Assembly: GCA_025454875.1 (NCBI GenBank)
Contig: JALONP010000002.1
Span: 1-64,000 of the forward strand
Length of the DNA: 64,000 bases
Reading direction: 5' to 3'
Source: Bacteroidia bacterium
Lineage (GTDB): Bacteria > Bacteroidota > Bacteroidia > UKL13-3
A model generated the notes under the pieces. The model did not search any database. It worked only from the letters and a program-made list of their open reading frames with translations, and was not told the origin of the DNA. The position numbers and the translations under genes are program-made. Shown piece after piece: positions 36,548-47,230 of this stretch. Every line of letters begins with the position of its first letter. Within the stretch, counting starts at the first letter, position 1.

Positions 36548-36571
36548 AAGTTAATGCGTTTCCGCTAGCTA

Positions 36572-36799
36572 TTACTTAGCTTCAGCAGGAGCAGCTGTAG
36601 AATCAGCAGTTGCAGCAGCTGAATCAGCAGGCATCATAGCAGCTTCCATAGCAGCTAATGAATCAGCCATACGAGTAGCAGCTTCGATTGAATCAGCGAT
36701 ACGTTTTTCTTCAGCTTTCTTTTTTTCTTCAGCAGAAGGACCGCAAGCAATAACTGCCAACATTGAAGCAGCAGCTAAGATTGATAATACTTTTTTCAT
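36572..36799 (-). CDS. Small Ala-rich lipoprotein
   Basis: A 75-residue lipoprotein: signal peptide, lipobox cysteine at residue 19 (VIACGPS), then a charged coiled-coil stretch with EEKKKAEEKRIADSIEAA and an Ala/Asp/Thr tail. No domain recognised; this low-complexity type is often abundant and structural, but its role is unknown. It has its own promoter and terminator. Confidence 0.82.
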   Translation of the reverse strand: MKKVLSILAAASMLAVIACGPSAEEKKKAEEKRIADSIEAATRMADSLAAMEAAMMPADSAAATADSTAAPAEAK

Positions 36800-36832
36800 T
36801 GTAATAAATATTTATTGGTTAAAATTCGGGTG

Positions 36833-36862
36833 CAAAAGTATGAAAGGATATGAAATAAACAA
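36833..36862 (-). promoter_or_regulatory. Promoter of the small lipoprotein gene, TTG-N19-TACTTTTG
   Basis: On the reverse strand TTG (36862-36860), 19 bases, then TACTTTTG (36840-36833). An exact match in both boxes and spacing. Confidence 0.8.
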
Positions 36863-36867
36863 CACTT

Positions 36868-38187
36868 TTATTTCTTTCTCATGTAAATAACTACCGGAAC
36901 ACCATGGAAATCAAAGCTTTCGCGTAGCTTATTTTCCAGGTAGCGTTTGTAGCTATCATTCACATACTGAGGCAAATTGCAAAAAAAGGCAAACTTCGGA
37001 CTCCTTCCAGGGAGTTGTGTTACAAACTTTATTTTCACATACTTACCTTTAATTGCTGGAGGCTGGTAAGCTTCGATATGTGCCAACATTACTTCATTGA
37101 GTTTATGAGTAGGAATTCTGCGTGTGCGGTTGGCATATACTTCCATTGCAATTTCAACTGCTTTGTGTATGCGTTGTTTGCTAATGGCCGAAGTAAAAAT
37201 GACAGGCACATCCACAAACGGCTCCAGCTTTTTCCGAATCACTTTTTCAAACTCGTTCGATGTTTTGTGGTCCTTTTCCACCAAATCCCACTTATTTACC
37301 AGCACCACTAAACCTTTACCGTTGGTTTCGGCAAGGTGAACCAGGTTCAAATCTTGTGAGTCGAGCCCTACTGTTGCATCTATAACCAGAACTGCCACAT
37401 CACAATCTTCAATCGCTTTAACCGAACGCATTACCGAGTAAAACTCGATATCTTCTTTTACTTTGGCTTTTCTGCGAATACCTGCTGTATCAATGAGTAA
37501 AAAATGGTACCCAAAACCTTTGTATTCAGTATGAATCGTATCACGGGTTGTTCCAGCCACATCAGTTACAATATTGCGCTCCTCACCTAACAATGCATTT
37601 ACCAATGATGACTTTCCCACATTGGGTCTGCCAACGATGGCAATCTTAGGGAGCGATTCTTCCTCCTCCTCAGCTTCTTCATTGTTTTGAACTGGAGGCA
37701 ATGCGGCAACCACTGCATCTAATAAATCGCCAGTACCACTTCCAGATGCCGATGAAATATTGTACATCTCATCAAAACCCAAACCATAAAATTCACTTGT
37801 TTCGAGCAACCGGTCGTTGTGATCCACCTTGTTCACAACCAAAAAAATGGGCTTCTTGCTTCTTCTTAATAGGTTGGCAACCGACTTGTCTAAGTCAGTA
37901 ATGCCATCTGCAACATCCACCATGAATAAAATTGCATCAGCCTCATTTACCGCTATTTTTACTTGGTCGTTTATGGCCGTTTCAAACACATCATCTGAGC
38001 CATCAACAAATCCGCCAGTATCAATTACTGTAAACTCACGGCCAATCCACTCTGTTTTACCATAATGGCGATCTCGGGTAACCCCTGAAAAATCATCAAC
38101 AATGGCCTTTCGGTGTCCAACCAACCGGTTAAATAAGGTTGATTTTCCGACATTTGGCCTACCTACTATTGCTACTATATTACCCAT
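36868..38187 (-). CDS. der: Ribosome-associated GTPase Der (EngA)
   Basis: A 439-residue protein with two GTPase domains in tandem: P-loops GRPNVGKS at 8-15 and again near 186, G3 DTAGIRR in the second, and NKVD/NKWD. A C-terminal KH-like domain (about 350-439) follows. It helps 50S ribosome assembly. It lies near era, which acts on the 30S side, 62 bases away. Confidence 0.97.
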   Translation of the reverse strand: MGNIVAIVGRPNVGKSTLFNRLVGHRKAIVDDFSGVTRDRHYGKTEWIGREFTVIDTGGFVDGSDDVFETAINDQVKIAVNEADAILFMVDVADGITDLDKSVANLLRRSKKPIFLVVNKVDHNDRLLETSEFYGLGFDEMYNISSASGSGTGDLLDAVVAALPPVQNNEEAEEEEESLPKIAIVGRPNVGKSSLVNALLGEERNIVTDVAGTTRDTIHTEYKGFGYHFLLIDTAGIRRKAKVKEDIEFYSVMRSVKAIEDCDVAVLVIDATVGLDSQDLNLVHLAETNGKGLVVLVNKWDLVEKDHKTSNEFEKVIRKKLEPFVDVPVIFTSAISKQRIHKAVEIAMEVYANRTRRIPTHKLNEVMLAHIEAYQPPAIKGKYVKIKFVTQLPGRSPKFAFFCNLPQYVNDSYKRYLENKLRESFDFHGVPVVIYMRKK

Positions 38188-38249
38188 TTTTTAAAATTAC
38201 GAATTTAGAGTTGCGAACTTCGAACTACTGATTTAGGACTATCAATCGA

Positions 38250-39137
38250 TTATTCGGATTTATAGCCAAACTGTTTTAGCAAACGTTCATCATCGCGCCA
38301 GTTTTCTTTAACGCGCACGTAGGTTTGCAAAAAAACTTGCTTGCCAAAAAATAACTCAAGATCTCGTCTTGAAGCTACACCAACGTTTTTGATAGCTACA
38401 CCTCCTTTTCCAATCAAGATTTGTTTTTGTGAATCACGCATTACATAAATATCTGCGCTGATACGCAGGAGTTGGGGTTCGTCTTTAAACTCTGTGATTT
38501 CCACTTGTACAGCATACGGAATTTCCTCCTTGTAACGCATCATGATTTTTTCGCGAATAATTTCAGATGCGATAAATCGTTCAGAGCGATCGGTTAATTG
38601 ATCTTCAGGATAAAAAGGTGGTGCCTCGGGAATATATGTGAGGATATGGCTTATCAATACATCGAGGTTAAACTTGTTTAGGGCTGATACAGGAACTACC
38701 GCCTTGCAGTTAACCTGCTCTTGCCAAAATGCAACCCGCTCTATAATTTGTTCCGTTTCTTTGAGTTCATCTACCTTATTGATAACCACTAGAACCGGAA
38801 CTTTGATAAGCTTAATGCGTTCAATAAGTTCTGCGTCTTTTTCAGCTGATACAAATGTGTCTGTTAAATAAATTACAAGATCTGCATCTTGCAAACTTTC
38901 ATTTACAAACTGCATCATATTGCCATGAAGTTTGTACTTAGGCTCTATGATACCGGGCGTATCGGAGAATACCAATTGGTAACCTGGTTTTGACAAAATA
39001 CCCATAATACGGTGTCGGGTAGTTTGTACCTTAGGCGACATGATAGATAACTTTTCGCCAATAAGGGCATTCATCAATGTAGATTTACCTACATTGGGTT
39101 TACCTATAATACTTACAAAACCAGATTGATGATTCAT
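38250..39137 (-). CDS. era: GTPase Era
   Basis: A 295-residue GTPase for 16S rRNA maturation and 30S assembly. P-loop GKPNVGKS is at 12-19, G3 DTPGI, NKVD near 124, and the C-terminal KH domain has ILIGKGGVAIKNVG. The start at 39137 removes a 20-residue extension with no conserved features. It diverges from the initiator tRNA gene. Confidence 0.97.
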   Translation of the reverse strand: MNHQSGFVSIIGKPNVGKSTLMNALIGEKLSIMSPKVQTTRHRIMGILSKPGYQLVFSDTPGIIEPKYKLHGNMMQFVNESLQDADLVIYLTDTFVSAEKDAELIERIKLIKVPVLVVINKVDELKETEQIIERVAFWQEQVNCKAVVPVSALNKFNLDVLISHILTYIPEAPPFYPEDQLTDRSERFIASEIIREKIMMRYKEEIPYAVQVEITEFKDEPQLLRISADIYVMRDSQKQILIGKGGVAIKNVGVASRRDLELFFGKQVFLQTYVRVKENWRDDERLLKQFGYKSE

Positions 39138-39174
39138 TGAGCCGCAAAGAAACGATAATATTTTTATAAAATAG

Positions 39175-39204
39175 TTGCATTCGAATAAAAGCGCCATATA
39201 TTTG
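39175..39204 (+). promoter_or_regulatory. Initiator tRNA promoter, TTG-N19-TATATTTG
   Basis: TTG (39175-39177), 19 bases, then TATATTTG (39197-39204), an exact match. The tRNA begins at 39271, leaving a leader of about 60 bases for processing. Confidence 0.75.
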
Positions 39205-39270
39205 CACTCCCAAAAACGAATCGAAACAAACAGTTTTACATTACAACTAAAACTTGTTTAAAAGATACAT

Positions 39271-39328
<58 letters not shown>

Positions 39329-39342
<14 letters not shown>

Positions 39343-39760
39343 CAACGCAAAAGCTCAATCGCAAGGTTGAGCTTTTTTAGTTTGTGGCCGGTTGAAGCTT
39401 GCTTCAAACAAGCAAGCAAACTAAAAAATAACCATGCGTAGCATGGGCTTTGGTATTGTTAAGCCTCCCTTTAGGTCCAACGAACGAAGTGAGTTAATCC
39501 TGTCTCCGCAACAACGCAAAAGCTCAATCGCAAGATTGAGCTTTTTTAGTTTGTGGCCGGTTGAAGCTTGCTTCAAACAAGCAAGCAAACTAAAAAAGAA
39601 CCATGCGAAGCATGGGCTTTGGAGTTGTTAAGCCTCTTCCTTAGGTCCAACGAACGTAGTGAGTTAATCCTGTCTCCGCAACAACGCAAAAGCTCAATCA
39701 CAAGGTTGAGCTTTTTTAGTTTGTGGCCAGTTGAATCTTGCTTCAAACAAGGAAGCAAAT
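39329..39760 (+). repeat. Tandem array of about 169-bp units that each begin with the 3' end of the fMet tRNA
   Basis: Unit A 39329-39497, unit B 39498-39667 and a partial unit C 39668 to about 39760. Each starts with TCCTGTCTCCGCAACAACGC, the last 14 bases of the tRNA plus flank, then a terminator hairpin (AAAAGCTCAA/TTGAGCTTTT), an AAGCTTGCTT-type stem and, in A and B, a CCATGC-gta-GCATGG-type palindrome. Units A and B differ at only about ten positions, several in loops. Reading frames across it are only the repeat translated and are not genes. The rest of the 554-base gap to guaB holds its promoter region. Confidence 0.9.
39349..39376 (+). terminator. Terminator of the initiator tRNA (first array unit)
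   Basis: AAAAGCTCAA / TTGAGCTTTT stem around an 8-base loop, followed by Ts. The same hairpin recurs in units B and C of the array. Confidence 0.85.
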
Positions 39761-39858
39761 GCTATCATTCAGTTTATGCATATTATTCTATCGAGTAATA
39801 CTTTCCCAAACATTTATCAGTTAACAAAAAGGTAGTATGTAAAATTCAGGTATTGGGT

Positions 39859-39866
39859 TAGATTTG
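39859..39866 (+). promoter_or_regulatory. guaB promoter -7 box
   Basis: TAGATTTG matches TAnnTTTG, 30 bases before the guaB ATG. The -33 element at 39837-39839 reads ATG, one base from TTG, at 19-base spacing. Confidence 0.5.
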
Positions 39867-39896
39867 CACGGCAAATAACCGAAACGATTATTTGCC

Positions 39897-41369
39897 ATGA
39901 TAAACGACAAAGCCAAATTTTTTGGAGAAGGCCTCACCTTTGATGATGTCTTGCTTCTCCCCGCTTTTTCAGAAATACTTCCACGCGAGGTAGACACCAG
40001 CAGCCAACTTACCCGAAACATTCGCTTAAACGTACCCATGTTATCAGCTGCAATGGATACTGTTACAGAGTCGCGCATGGCCATTGCAATGGCCCAACAA
40101 GGTGGAATGGGCATGTTGCATAAAAACATGAGTATCGAACGCCAAGCCGAGGAAGTACGTAAGGTGAAACGAAGTGAAAGCGGAATGATTTTGGACCCCG
40201 TTACATTATTGGTAAATGCCACGTTAAAAGATGCACATGCATTGATGAGTGAAAATAAAATTGGTGGTATTCCTATTGTTGACGAGAAATACAAGCTAGT
40301 GGGTATTTTAACCAACCGTGATTTGCGGTTTGAAAAAGTGATGAGCAAGAAGGTGAGTGAGGTAATGACTCGCGATAATTTAATCACTGCACCAGAAGGA
40401 ACCGATTTGAAAAAAGCAGAGTTGATATTGCAGAAGTATAAAATTGAAAAGTTGCCTGTGGTAAATAAAGTAGGAAAACTAATTGGCTTAATAACTTATA
40501 AAGATATTTTAAAATTGCGCGATAACCCAAATGCGGCCAAAGACAAACATGGGCGTTTGTTGGTGGGCGCGGCAGTGGGTGTTACACCTGAGACAGCCGA
40601 CCGCATTGCAGCACTAGTAAAAGCAGGTGTAGATTTAGTAACAATTGATACAGCGCACGGACACTCGGCCTTTGTGTTAAAAGAGGTAAAAAGATTGCGT
40701 AAGCTATTTCCCAATCTCGAAATTATTGCTGGCAATATTGCAACTGGTGAGGGGGCCAAAGCACTTGCTCAGGCAGGAGTTGATGGTGTTAAAGTGGGCG
40801 TAGGACCTGGTTCCATTTGCACTACGCGTATCATTGCAGGTATTGGAGTACCACAACTCACTGCCATTTACGAAGCTGCACGCGCACTTAAAGGCAGTGG
40901 TATTCCAGTAATTGCCGATGGTGGTATTCGTTACAGTGGCGATATGGTAAAAGCATTGGCCGCAGGAGCAAATACGGTAATGAGTGGTGGTATTTTTGCA
41001 GGAACGGAAGAGTCGCCAGGGGAAACCATTTTGTATGAAGGACGTAAATTTAAATCGTACCGCGGGATGGGATCAATCGAGGCAATGAAAGAAGGTTCTA
41101 AAGACCGTTACTTTCAAGATGCTGAAGAAGAAATTGCAAAATTGGTACCGGAAGGTATTGTAGGTATTGTTCCATTTAAGGGTACATTAAAAGAAGTCAT
41201 TTACCAATTTGCTGGAGGCTTAAGAGCAGGTATGGGTTATGTAGGGGCAAAAGATATTAAGTCGTTACAAAAAGCAAAGTTTATTAAAATAACTGCTGCA
41301 GGCTCTAAAGAAAGTCATGCGCACGATGTAACCATTACCAAAGAAGCACCAAACTATAGTAAGCGGTAA
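39897..41369 (+). CDS. guaB: IMP dehydrogenase
   Basis: A 490-residue enzyme oxidising IMP to XMP with NAD, the first step to GMP. The TIM barrel is interrupted by two CBS domains (about 95-210). The catalytic Cys308 lies in [11 protein letters not shown], and later the flap YRGMGS is present. A shared terminator at 41394-41421 ends it. Confidence 0.97.
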   Translation: MINDKAKFFGEGLTFDDVLLLPAFSEILPREVDTSSQLTRNIRLNVPMLSAAMDTVTESRMAIAMAQQGGMGMLHKNMSIERQAEEVRKVKRSESGMILDPVTLLVNATLKDAHALMSENKIGGIPIVDEKYKLVGILTNRDLRFEKVMSKKVSEVMTRDNLITAPEGTDLKKAELILQKYKIEKLPVVNKVGKLIGLITYKDILKLRDNPNAAKDKHGRLLVGAAVGVTPETADRIAALVKAGVDLVTIDTAHGHSAFVLKEVKRLRKLFPNLEIIAGNIATGEGAKALAQAGVDGVKVGVGPGSICTTRIIAGIGVPQLTAIYEAARALKGSGIPVIADGGIRYSGDMVKALAAGANTVMSGGIFAGTEESPGETILYEGRKFKSYRGMGSIEAMKEGSKDRYFQDAEEEIAKLVPEGIVGIVPFKGTLKEVIYQFAGGLRAGMGYVGAKDIKSLQKAKFIKITAAGSKESHAHDVTITKEAPNYSKR

Positions 41370-41393
41370 ATTGGTGTACATAGAATTTCATAA

Positions 41394-41421
41394 AAAAAGG
41401 TCAGGCAATCCTGACCTTTTT
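41394..41421. terminator. Bidirectional terminator between guaB and the DUF4397 gene
   Basis: A perfect 12-bp stem (AAAAAGGTCAGG / CCTGACCTTTTT) with a CAAT loop between two convergent genes. Confidence 0.92.
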
Positions 41422-41435
41422 TATGAAATGAAAGT

Positions 41436-43865
41436 CTATTGGGTAATTAATAATTTTTGAGTAATCCTTTCGCTTGGAGTAGAAAGTTCTACGAAATAAA
41501 CACCTTGTGGCAACAAGGTTGATTGCTTGAAGCTATTTACACCTGGATTGCCTTGCAATTTGGTTGAGCTTATTTGTTTACCTGTAATATCATAAACTGC
41601 CAATTGTACTGCAGCAGCTTGATTTAACTCAAAACCAATTGACCACTCTGTGGTAGCTGGATTCGGCTGAATTGAAACTGATTGGCTTAAACCGATCTTT
41701 TCGTTTATTCCAATAGCAAAACGGGTAAGCATGGTATCAATGTTCCCATCAGGCCAAGCAATGTAAAAAGTGGCTGGTTTGTTTATTTGGCGACTATATA
41801 ATAGAGTGTCTTTTGTTTGTTTGAAGCCGGCAACAAATACAATTCCCGCTTCACCTTGGTGCTCAGCAAAACTACCAATGGCATCTGTCATAAATGCTCC
41901 GGTTACTGCATCGGTTACTTCAAAACGCACATTTTCTTGTGCTGTGTGAACACCATAACCATTGGCTCTGAAATTGCCAAACCCAACGCTTTTAGCGGTA
42001 AATTGTACCTGACCAACACCTCTTACTGTTAACGATTGCATATCAGGACTGCCGTTGTAAAATTGCAAATCCACATTTTTTGCTGCGCTAGCATCTACTT
42101 GTGCACCTCTATATACCTCTATTCTAAAAGCTCTGTTTTTACCTTCAGGATTTGGAGCGTACAAAGATAAGTCGGTAAGCCCAGTTGCGATAGCATAATA
42201 ATTAACTGCAGTATCAAGTGATATGGTGGTAGCGTAAAAGGTATCGGCCACACTCGCACTGTTACCTGGAGCTACACCAATTACATATGGTGTTACAGCA
42301 TTTAACTCTATAAAAGGAGTTGCCGTTGCATACTTGAAATTATCAAGTGTCAAAGCCCCATTGATATAGATATCTACAGAGTCTGCAATGGAATCAGGAC
42401 TGTTGTGAATAATTTGAATATTGCTAGCAAGTGGTGTGAGTTGAACAACATCACCATTTGAAAAAGCCGCCATCAACCGGAAAGGCCTTGCATTTGAAGG
42501 ATTACCCACTGCATTGAATACACCCGAAGCAAACAATACACCTGATCTGCCATTATAAGAAGCAGTGTTTAAGCGATATGAGCCAACAGGCGTAACACCA
42601 TCTGCTGCGGTAACACTAATTACCAGGTTGCCTGATGGCGTTGTTACAAAGGAAGAGAATGATTTATAGGCAGCATCATTTGCAAACTGAACAGGGCTTG
42701 TGCCAATTCTGTTTACATCCACTTGAGGAGCATCGTGCGTACCATGTACAAAAGCCAATTGAACTTGACCAACCAATCCGCCTTCGCTGTATTGGTTAGA
42801 CGCTTGAATAGACAAGCCGCGGCTGATGCCATCTGGATTAGCTGCATAATTTACCGTATCCAACAAACCATTTACAAAATTGATATACGATTTACCCGCC
42901 TCCAACAGCACGCCAGTTACTTTTACCAATGCATCTAAGCTATTGGTATCGGTACTGAATTTCTTTGAAACAGTGATATCATAAGAACCAGGCGCAAAAC
43001 TCAACATCTGTGTTGCTTTTCTAAATGCAAGGTTATCGGCAACTTTGTTGTTGTTAAACCAAACATCAACTGAATCAAGAAGTACATCTGCCGAATTGTG
43101 CACCAGTTGAACCCGGGCAGGCGCCTCTTGCAAAGCTATTGCTTGGCCTCCGTTGGTATCAACTACAAATACACCGAACGCTGGGCCGTTTTGGTTGTTT
43201 GCAGGAGTTAAAAATCCAGATGCAAACACTGCTAACGATTTGCGGTTGAACAAATCAAGCGGTGCTAAGTATGATTTGATGATATTAAATCCATTTGAGT
43301 CCCTAACATCAATAATGGTGGATGTAGAACTTACTAATAAATTATTGGTAGCATCTCCATACCTCGCATTGTTTGCCAACATTGCGCTTGGGCGGGCAAC
43401 AATATCTACTGCCGGAGCATCTGTTACTCCGTGAAAAATATTAAGACTTGTGTTGCCATTGGCTGGACTTAAACTAATCGCATTACGAGTTGTTTGGCTA
43501 ACGGCAATTGAGCGTCCATCAGGGTTTGCTGCATAATTAACAATATTGGCAACTCCATTTACCATTACAATATTGGCTTGATTTAGTCCAAATGTTCGAG
43601 TAAATCGCACCAACACCAAATCGCCTGAATCAATGCTATTGCGGTCGTTAATATTGATGGTTGTAAAAGTAGTTGTAGCAACTAACGGTGTGGCACTTCT
43701 GTAAGCAACATTGTCAAATTTGACACCGTTGATGTAAAGATCCACCGTATCAAGTATGATATCAGCAGCATTGTGTATTACCTGTACACGTGTTTGGGCA
43801 TTTGCAACCCCCGCAACCAATAAAAATAGAACACAATAAATTGAGGTAAAAATTACTTTTTTCAT
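41436..43865 (-). CDS. Secreted protein with repeated DUF4397 domains and T9SS sorting domain
   Basis: An 809-residue exported protein: signal peptide to about 23, then three units of about 235 residues, each made of two DUF4397-like halves (first half VIHNAADIILDTVDLYING type, second half FHGVTDAPAVDIVA type), giving six half-repeats. The last about 75 residues are a type A T9SS C-terminal domain: SIQPNPATTEWSIGF, VYDITGKQI and LPQGVYFVEL. It is therefore surface-secreted. The domain is thought to be adhesive or structural; no catalytic site is visible. Confidence 0.87.
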   Translation of the reverse strand: MKKVIFTSIYCVLFLLVAGVANAQTRVQVIHNAADIILDTVDLYINGVKFDNVAYRSATPLVATTTFTTININDRNSIDSGDLVLVRFTRTFGLNQANIVMVNGVANIVNYAANPDGRSIAVSQTTRNAISLSPANGNTSLNIFHGVTDAPAVDIVARPSAMLANNARYGDATNNLLVSSTSTIIDVRDSNGFNIIKSYLAPLDLFNRKSLAVFASGFLTPANNQNGPAFGVFVVDTNGGQAIALQEAPARVQLVHNSADVLLDSVDVWFNNNKVADNLAFRKATQMLSFAPGSYDITVSKKFSTDTNSLDALVKVTGVLLEAGKSYINFVNGLLDTVNYAANPDGISRGLSIQASNQYSEGGLVGQVQLAFVHGTHDAPQVDVNRIGTSPVQFANDAAYKSFSSFVTTPSGNLVISVTAADGVTPVGSYRLNTASYNGRSGVLFASGVFNAVGNPSNARPFRLMAAFSNGDVVQLTPLASNIQIIHNSPDSIADSVDIYINGALTLDNFKYATATPFIELNAVTPYVIGVAPGNSASVADTFYATTISLDTAVNYYAIATGLTDLSLYAPNPEGKNRAFRIEVYRGAQVDASAAKNVDLQFYNGSPDMQSLTVRGVGQVQFTAKSVGFGNFRANGYGVHTAQENVRFEVTDAVTGAFMTDAIGSFAEHQGEAGIVFVAGFKQTKDTLLYSRQINKPATFYIAWPDGNIDTMLTRFAIGINEKIGLSQSVSIQPNPATTEWSIGFELNQAAAVQLAVYDITGKQISSTKLQGNPGVNSFKQSTLLPQGVYFVELSTPSERITQKLLITQ

Positions 43866-43900
43866 TCGGAATGGTTTAGTTATTGAATCAATAAGTCTAA

Positions 43901-43929
43901 CAAATATAAAAATACATTTCTTATTTCAA
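43901..43929 (-). promoter_or_regulatory. Promoter of the DUF4397 gene, TTG-N18-TATATTTG
   Basis: On the reverse strand TTG (43929-43927), 18 bases, then TATATTTG (43908-43901), an exact -7 match 36 bases before the ATG. Confidence 0.65.
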
Positions 43930-44004
43930 GTCGAGCGCCAAAGCATTTTGGTTGCACCAACAAGGCCGCAAGATATTCGATGGAAGCAATGAAACAAATT
44001 CTAT

Positions 44005-44012
44005 TACATTTG
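44005..44012 (+). promoter_or_regulatory. Possible -7 box of the helicase gene
   Basis: TACATTTG, an exact TAnnTTTG match, 24 bases before the ATG at 44036. The -33 element is not clear. Confidence 0.4.
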
Positions 44013-44035
44013 AAAAGATAGAGCCAATATTGTAA

Positions 44036-47000
44036 ATGGAATTGCGCAATCCCTCAAACTCATTCGAAGTTGCTTACCATCAACTAAATACAGAACAACA
44101 AGCAGCAGTTAGCCAAATAGAAGGGCCTGTGTTGGTTATTGCTGGACCAGGTACTGGCAAAACACAAATTTTGGCAGCCCGAATTGCATATATACTCTTG
44201 CATACAGATAGTTTACCTGAGAATATTTTATGTTTAACTTATACAGAAGCGGGTGCTGTGGCCATGCGGCAACGGCTACTACAGTTTATTGGCCCTGATG
44301 CCTATAGGGTAAATATTTACACGTTTCACGCATTTTGCAACTTAGTGATACAAGAAAACCTCGATTATTTTGGGGTAAAAGGGCTGGATGCCGTTAGTGA
44401 ACTTGAGCAAATTGCTTTTGTACACGAAGTAATTGATGAATTTGATCAGAACAGTCCACTCAAACGGTATACGGGCGAAGTGTATTTTGACACCAAACGT
44501 TTGCTGAACTTATACCAAACCATGAAACGTGAAAACTGGAGTAGTGCGTTTTTAACAGAAAGAACAAACGCGTACTTAAACGATTTACCAAACCGTGATG
44601 AATATATTTATAAACGTAAATCAAAGTATGGCAATATTGGCGATGTAAAACAAGCAGAAATTGATCGTGAACAAAAAACCATGAGCCAACTTATTGCAGC
44701 AGCACAATCGTTTGATACTTATAATGCCAAGTTGGCTAAGGCTGGACGATACGACTTTGACGACATGATTCTTTGGGTGCTGAAAGCTTTTAGCGAGAGT
44801 GAAGATTTATTGCGCACATATCAAGAACGGTTTCATTACTTTCTGGTAGATGAATACCAAGATACCAATGGCTCTCAAAACAATTTGCTTTCGATGTTAA
44901 TTGATTATTGGGAGAATCCAAACGTGTTTTGTGTAGGTGATGATGACCAATCTATTTTTAGGTTTCAGGGTGCCAATATTGAAAACATACAGCAATTTGT
45001 AGAGCGATACCAGCCTCATATCATTACCCTTAAATCAAACTACAGAAGTACCCAACCGATTTTGGATGCATCAGGTGCCTTAATCAAACTCAACCATAAT
45101 AGGCTTGATGCAAATAAAGTTCTTGTTGCAATGAATCCGAATGTTGCAACAGCTAAATATCCTCCCAACCTATACAGTTTTGACAATACACAGCATGAGG
45201 TTGCAGGAATTGCAGAGGCTATTTTAGCTTTAAAAGAACAAGGAGTAGCATTAAATGAAGTAGCCGTTCTTTACCGCAAACACGCACAAGCAGAAGAATT
45301 GATGACATACCTTCAGTCGAAAGGAATTGGAATCAACACCCGTAAAAAAATAAATATACTTGAAGAACCTTTTATCAAGAAAATACTTCAAATATTACGT
45401 TATATTGAAGCTGAACAGAAAAAAGCACATTCAGGAGAGCCTTACTTATTTGAGTTGTTGCATTATGATTTTTTTGAAAACGACCCACTCGAGATTTCTA
45501 AAATATCAGTAGAAGTATACCGTAAGAATTTTAATGAACGAGTAACTTCATGGCGAGAAGAATTGCGTAAAAGCGGAACCAAAAAAGCGCCCGATTTATT
45601 TAACCCACAAACGCAAGGGGTAAGTTTGGTTAAAACGGTTCATTTGCTAGAAGACTGGATTAAGGCAAGCTCCAATTTGACGTTGCTTCAACTCATTGAA
45701 CTTATTATTAAGCAAAGTGGGATGATTGGTAGCGCTTTAACAGGCGTGCATAAACATTTTAACATGCAGCTATTGCATTCATTCTTCGACTTTGTGAAAG
45801 ATGAATGTTCACGCCATCCCAAAACAACACTTTCAGGGTTAATGCGTACCCTGCTGTTAATGGAAAAAGAACATGTATCCATACCGCTTCAAAAAATTAC
45901 ACTTGCAAAGGATGGAGTACATTTTATTACCGCACATAGCTCGAAAGGATTGGAGTTTGAATATGTTTTTGTGATTGGTGCCACCACCAAGGCATGGGGA
46001 AAAGGAAACAATCACCATCAATTTAAATTGCCCGATACCCTTTTTTCACTCGTACACTCGGCAGATAAAGACAACGAAGTTGCTGAAAACAGGCGGTTGT
46101 TTTATGTGGCAATGACAAGAGCGAAAAAACAACTAGCCATTAGCTTTGCCAACCAAGATTTGGCTGAAAAAAGTTTAGAGAAAAGTGCATTTGTTGCTGA
46201 GTTGGAAAACAATGCTGGATTAAAAATTGAGCCACAACAATTGTCGGATGAAGCGCTGTTCGACTTCAATTTATCAGCACTTGCATTCACCCCCACCGAA
46301 ACAAAAACAAATTTGTTTGACAATGAATTTGTAGATGAACTGCTTGAAAAATACAGCTTAAGTGTAACCCATTTAAACAATTACTTAAAATGTCCAACTG
46401 CATTTTACTTTAACAATATTATACGCGTACCTGCCCCATTAAGCGAAGCTATGACGTTTGGAAGTGCGGTGCATCATGCCCTTGAAATGTTGTTTAAAAA
46501 TATGAATGCCCAAAATGAAAAACGTTTTGCTCCAGTTACCCAGTTTGTCAATGATTTTAAATGGTATATGCGCAAAAATGAAGAGGGTTTTACACCAACC
46601 GCATTTAAACGCAGAATTGAATATGGGGAACAAATTCTAACTACTTACTATGAAAAATACATTCTTGATTGGAACAAGATTACCAGCGTGGAACGCAGCT
46701 ACCGAAATGTAGTGGTGAATGGAGTGCCGTTAAATGGAAAATTGGATAAACTTGAATTTGATGGCAATAAGGTAAATGTGGTGGATTATAAAACAGGACA
46801 ATTTGAAAAAGCCAAACACAAATTTGATGGACCAAATTTAGAGAAACTTGAAAGTGAGAAACACAAACAGAATGCTCCCTTGTTTGAATATGAATTTGGA
46901 GGCGATTATTGGCGCCAAGCGGTATTTTATAAGATCTTAATGGATAATGATGCAACGCGGAACTGGGAAATGGTAAGTGCAGAATTTGATTTTGTAGAGC

Positions 47001-47230
47001 CAGATAAAAACACAGGCGTTTATAACAAACAAAAACTGTGGATTCACCCTTCAGATATTTTGATAGTGACCAACCAAATTGCAGAAACCTACGCCAATAT
47101 TAAGGCCAAGAAATTTGAGCCAGGTTGTGGTAAACCAGATTGTGACTGGTGTAACTTTGTTAAAGGGTATTATGGAGGTAACTATAAGCTAAACTTAAAA
47201 CCAATGGGGTCTGATGAACTGGATGATTAA
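44036..47230 (+). CDS. UvrD-like superfamily 1 helicase fused to an iron-sulfur RecB-type nuclease
   Basis: A 1064-residue protein. The helicase part carries Walker A GPGTGKT at 37-43, FLVDEYQDTN (motif II), GDDDQSIFRFQGA, NYRSTQPI (motif IV) and, later, ITAHSSKGLEFEYVF and FYVAMTRAKK (motifs V, VI). The C-terminal part (about 775-1064) is a PD-(D/E)XK nuclease with GKLDKLEF and VVDYKTG. Cys786 (YLKCP) and Cys1031, Cys1036, Cys1039 (CGKPDCDWC) form a likely 4Fe-4S staple, as in AddB and Cas4. It resembles a single-chain AddA-type end-processing helicase-nuclease. No addB or recBCD partner is adjacent; the 3' end overlaps the next gene by 4 bases, convergently. Confidence 0.9.
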   Translation: MELRNPSNSFEVAYHQLNTEQQAAVSQIEGPVLVIAGPGTGKTQILAARIAYILLHTDSLPENILCLTYTEAGAVAMRQRLLQFIGPDAYRVNIYTFHAFCNLVIQENLDYFGVKGLDAVSELEQIAFVHEVIDEFDQNSPLKRYTGEVYFDTKRLLNLYQTMKRENWSSAFLTERTNAYLNDLPNRDEYIYKRKSKYGNIGDVKQAEIDREQKTMSQLIAAAQSFDTYNAKLAKAGRYDFDDMILWVLKAFSESEDLLRTYQERFHYFLVDEYQDTNGSQNNLLSMLIDYWENPNVFCVGDDDQSIFRFQGANIENIQQFVERYQPHIITLKSNYRSTQPILDASGALIKLNHNRLDANKVLVAMNPNVATAKYPPNLYSFDNTQHEVAGIAEAILALKEQGVALNEVAVLYRKHAQAEELMTYLQSKGIGINTRKKINILEEPFIKKILQILRYIEAEQKKAHSGEPYLFELLHYDFFENDPLEISKISVEVYRKNFNERVTSWREELRKSGTKKAPDLFNPQTQGVSLVKTVHLLEDWIKASSNLTLLQLIELIIKQSGMIGSALTGVHKHFNMQLLHSFFDFVKDECSRHPKTTLSGLMRTLLLMEKEHVSIPLQKITLAKDGVHFITAHSSKGLEFEYVFVIGATTKAWGKGNNHHQFKLPDTLFSLVHSADKDNEVAENRRLFYVAMTRAKKQLAISFANQDLAEKSLEKSAFVAELENNAGLKIEPQQLSDEALFDFNLSALAFTPTETKTNLFDNEFVDELLEKYSLSVTHLNNYLKCPTAFYFNNIIRVPAPLSEAMTFGSAVHHALEMLFKNMNAQNEKRFAPVTQFVNDFKWYMRKNEEGFTPTAFKRRIEYGEQILTTYYEKYILDWNKITSVERSYRNVVVNGVPLNGKLDKLEFDGNKVNVVDYKTGQFEKAKHKFDGPNLEKLESEKHKQNAPLFEYEFGGDYWRQAVFYKILMDNDATRNWEMVSAEFDFVEPDKNTGVYNKQKLWIHPSDILIVTNQIAETYANIKAKKFEPGCGKPDCDWCNFVKGYYGGNYKLNLKPMGSDELDD

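Noticed and set aside
39434-39798. Two overlapping open frames within the tRNA-tail array
   Set aside because: They are translations of the tandem repeat and repeat themselves at the unit boundary; no independent protein feature is visible.
39343-39896. Integrated phage or genomic island at the tRNA
   Set aside because: There is no integrase or other gene between the tRNA and guaB; only the short array is present.
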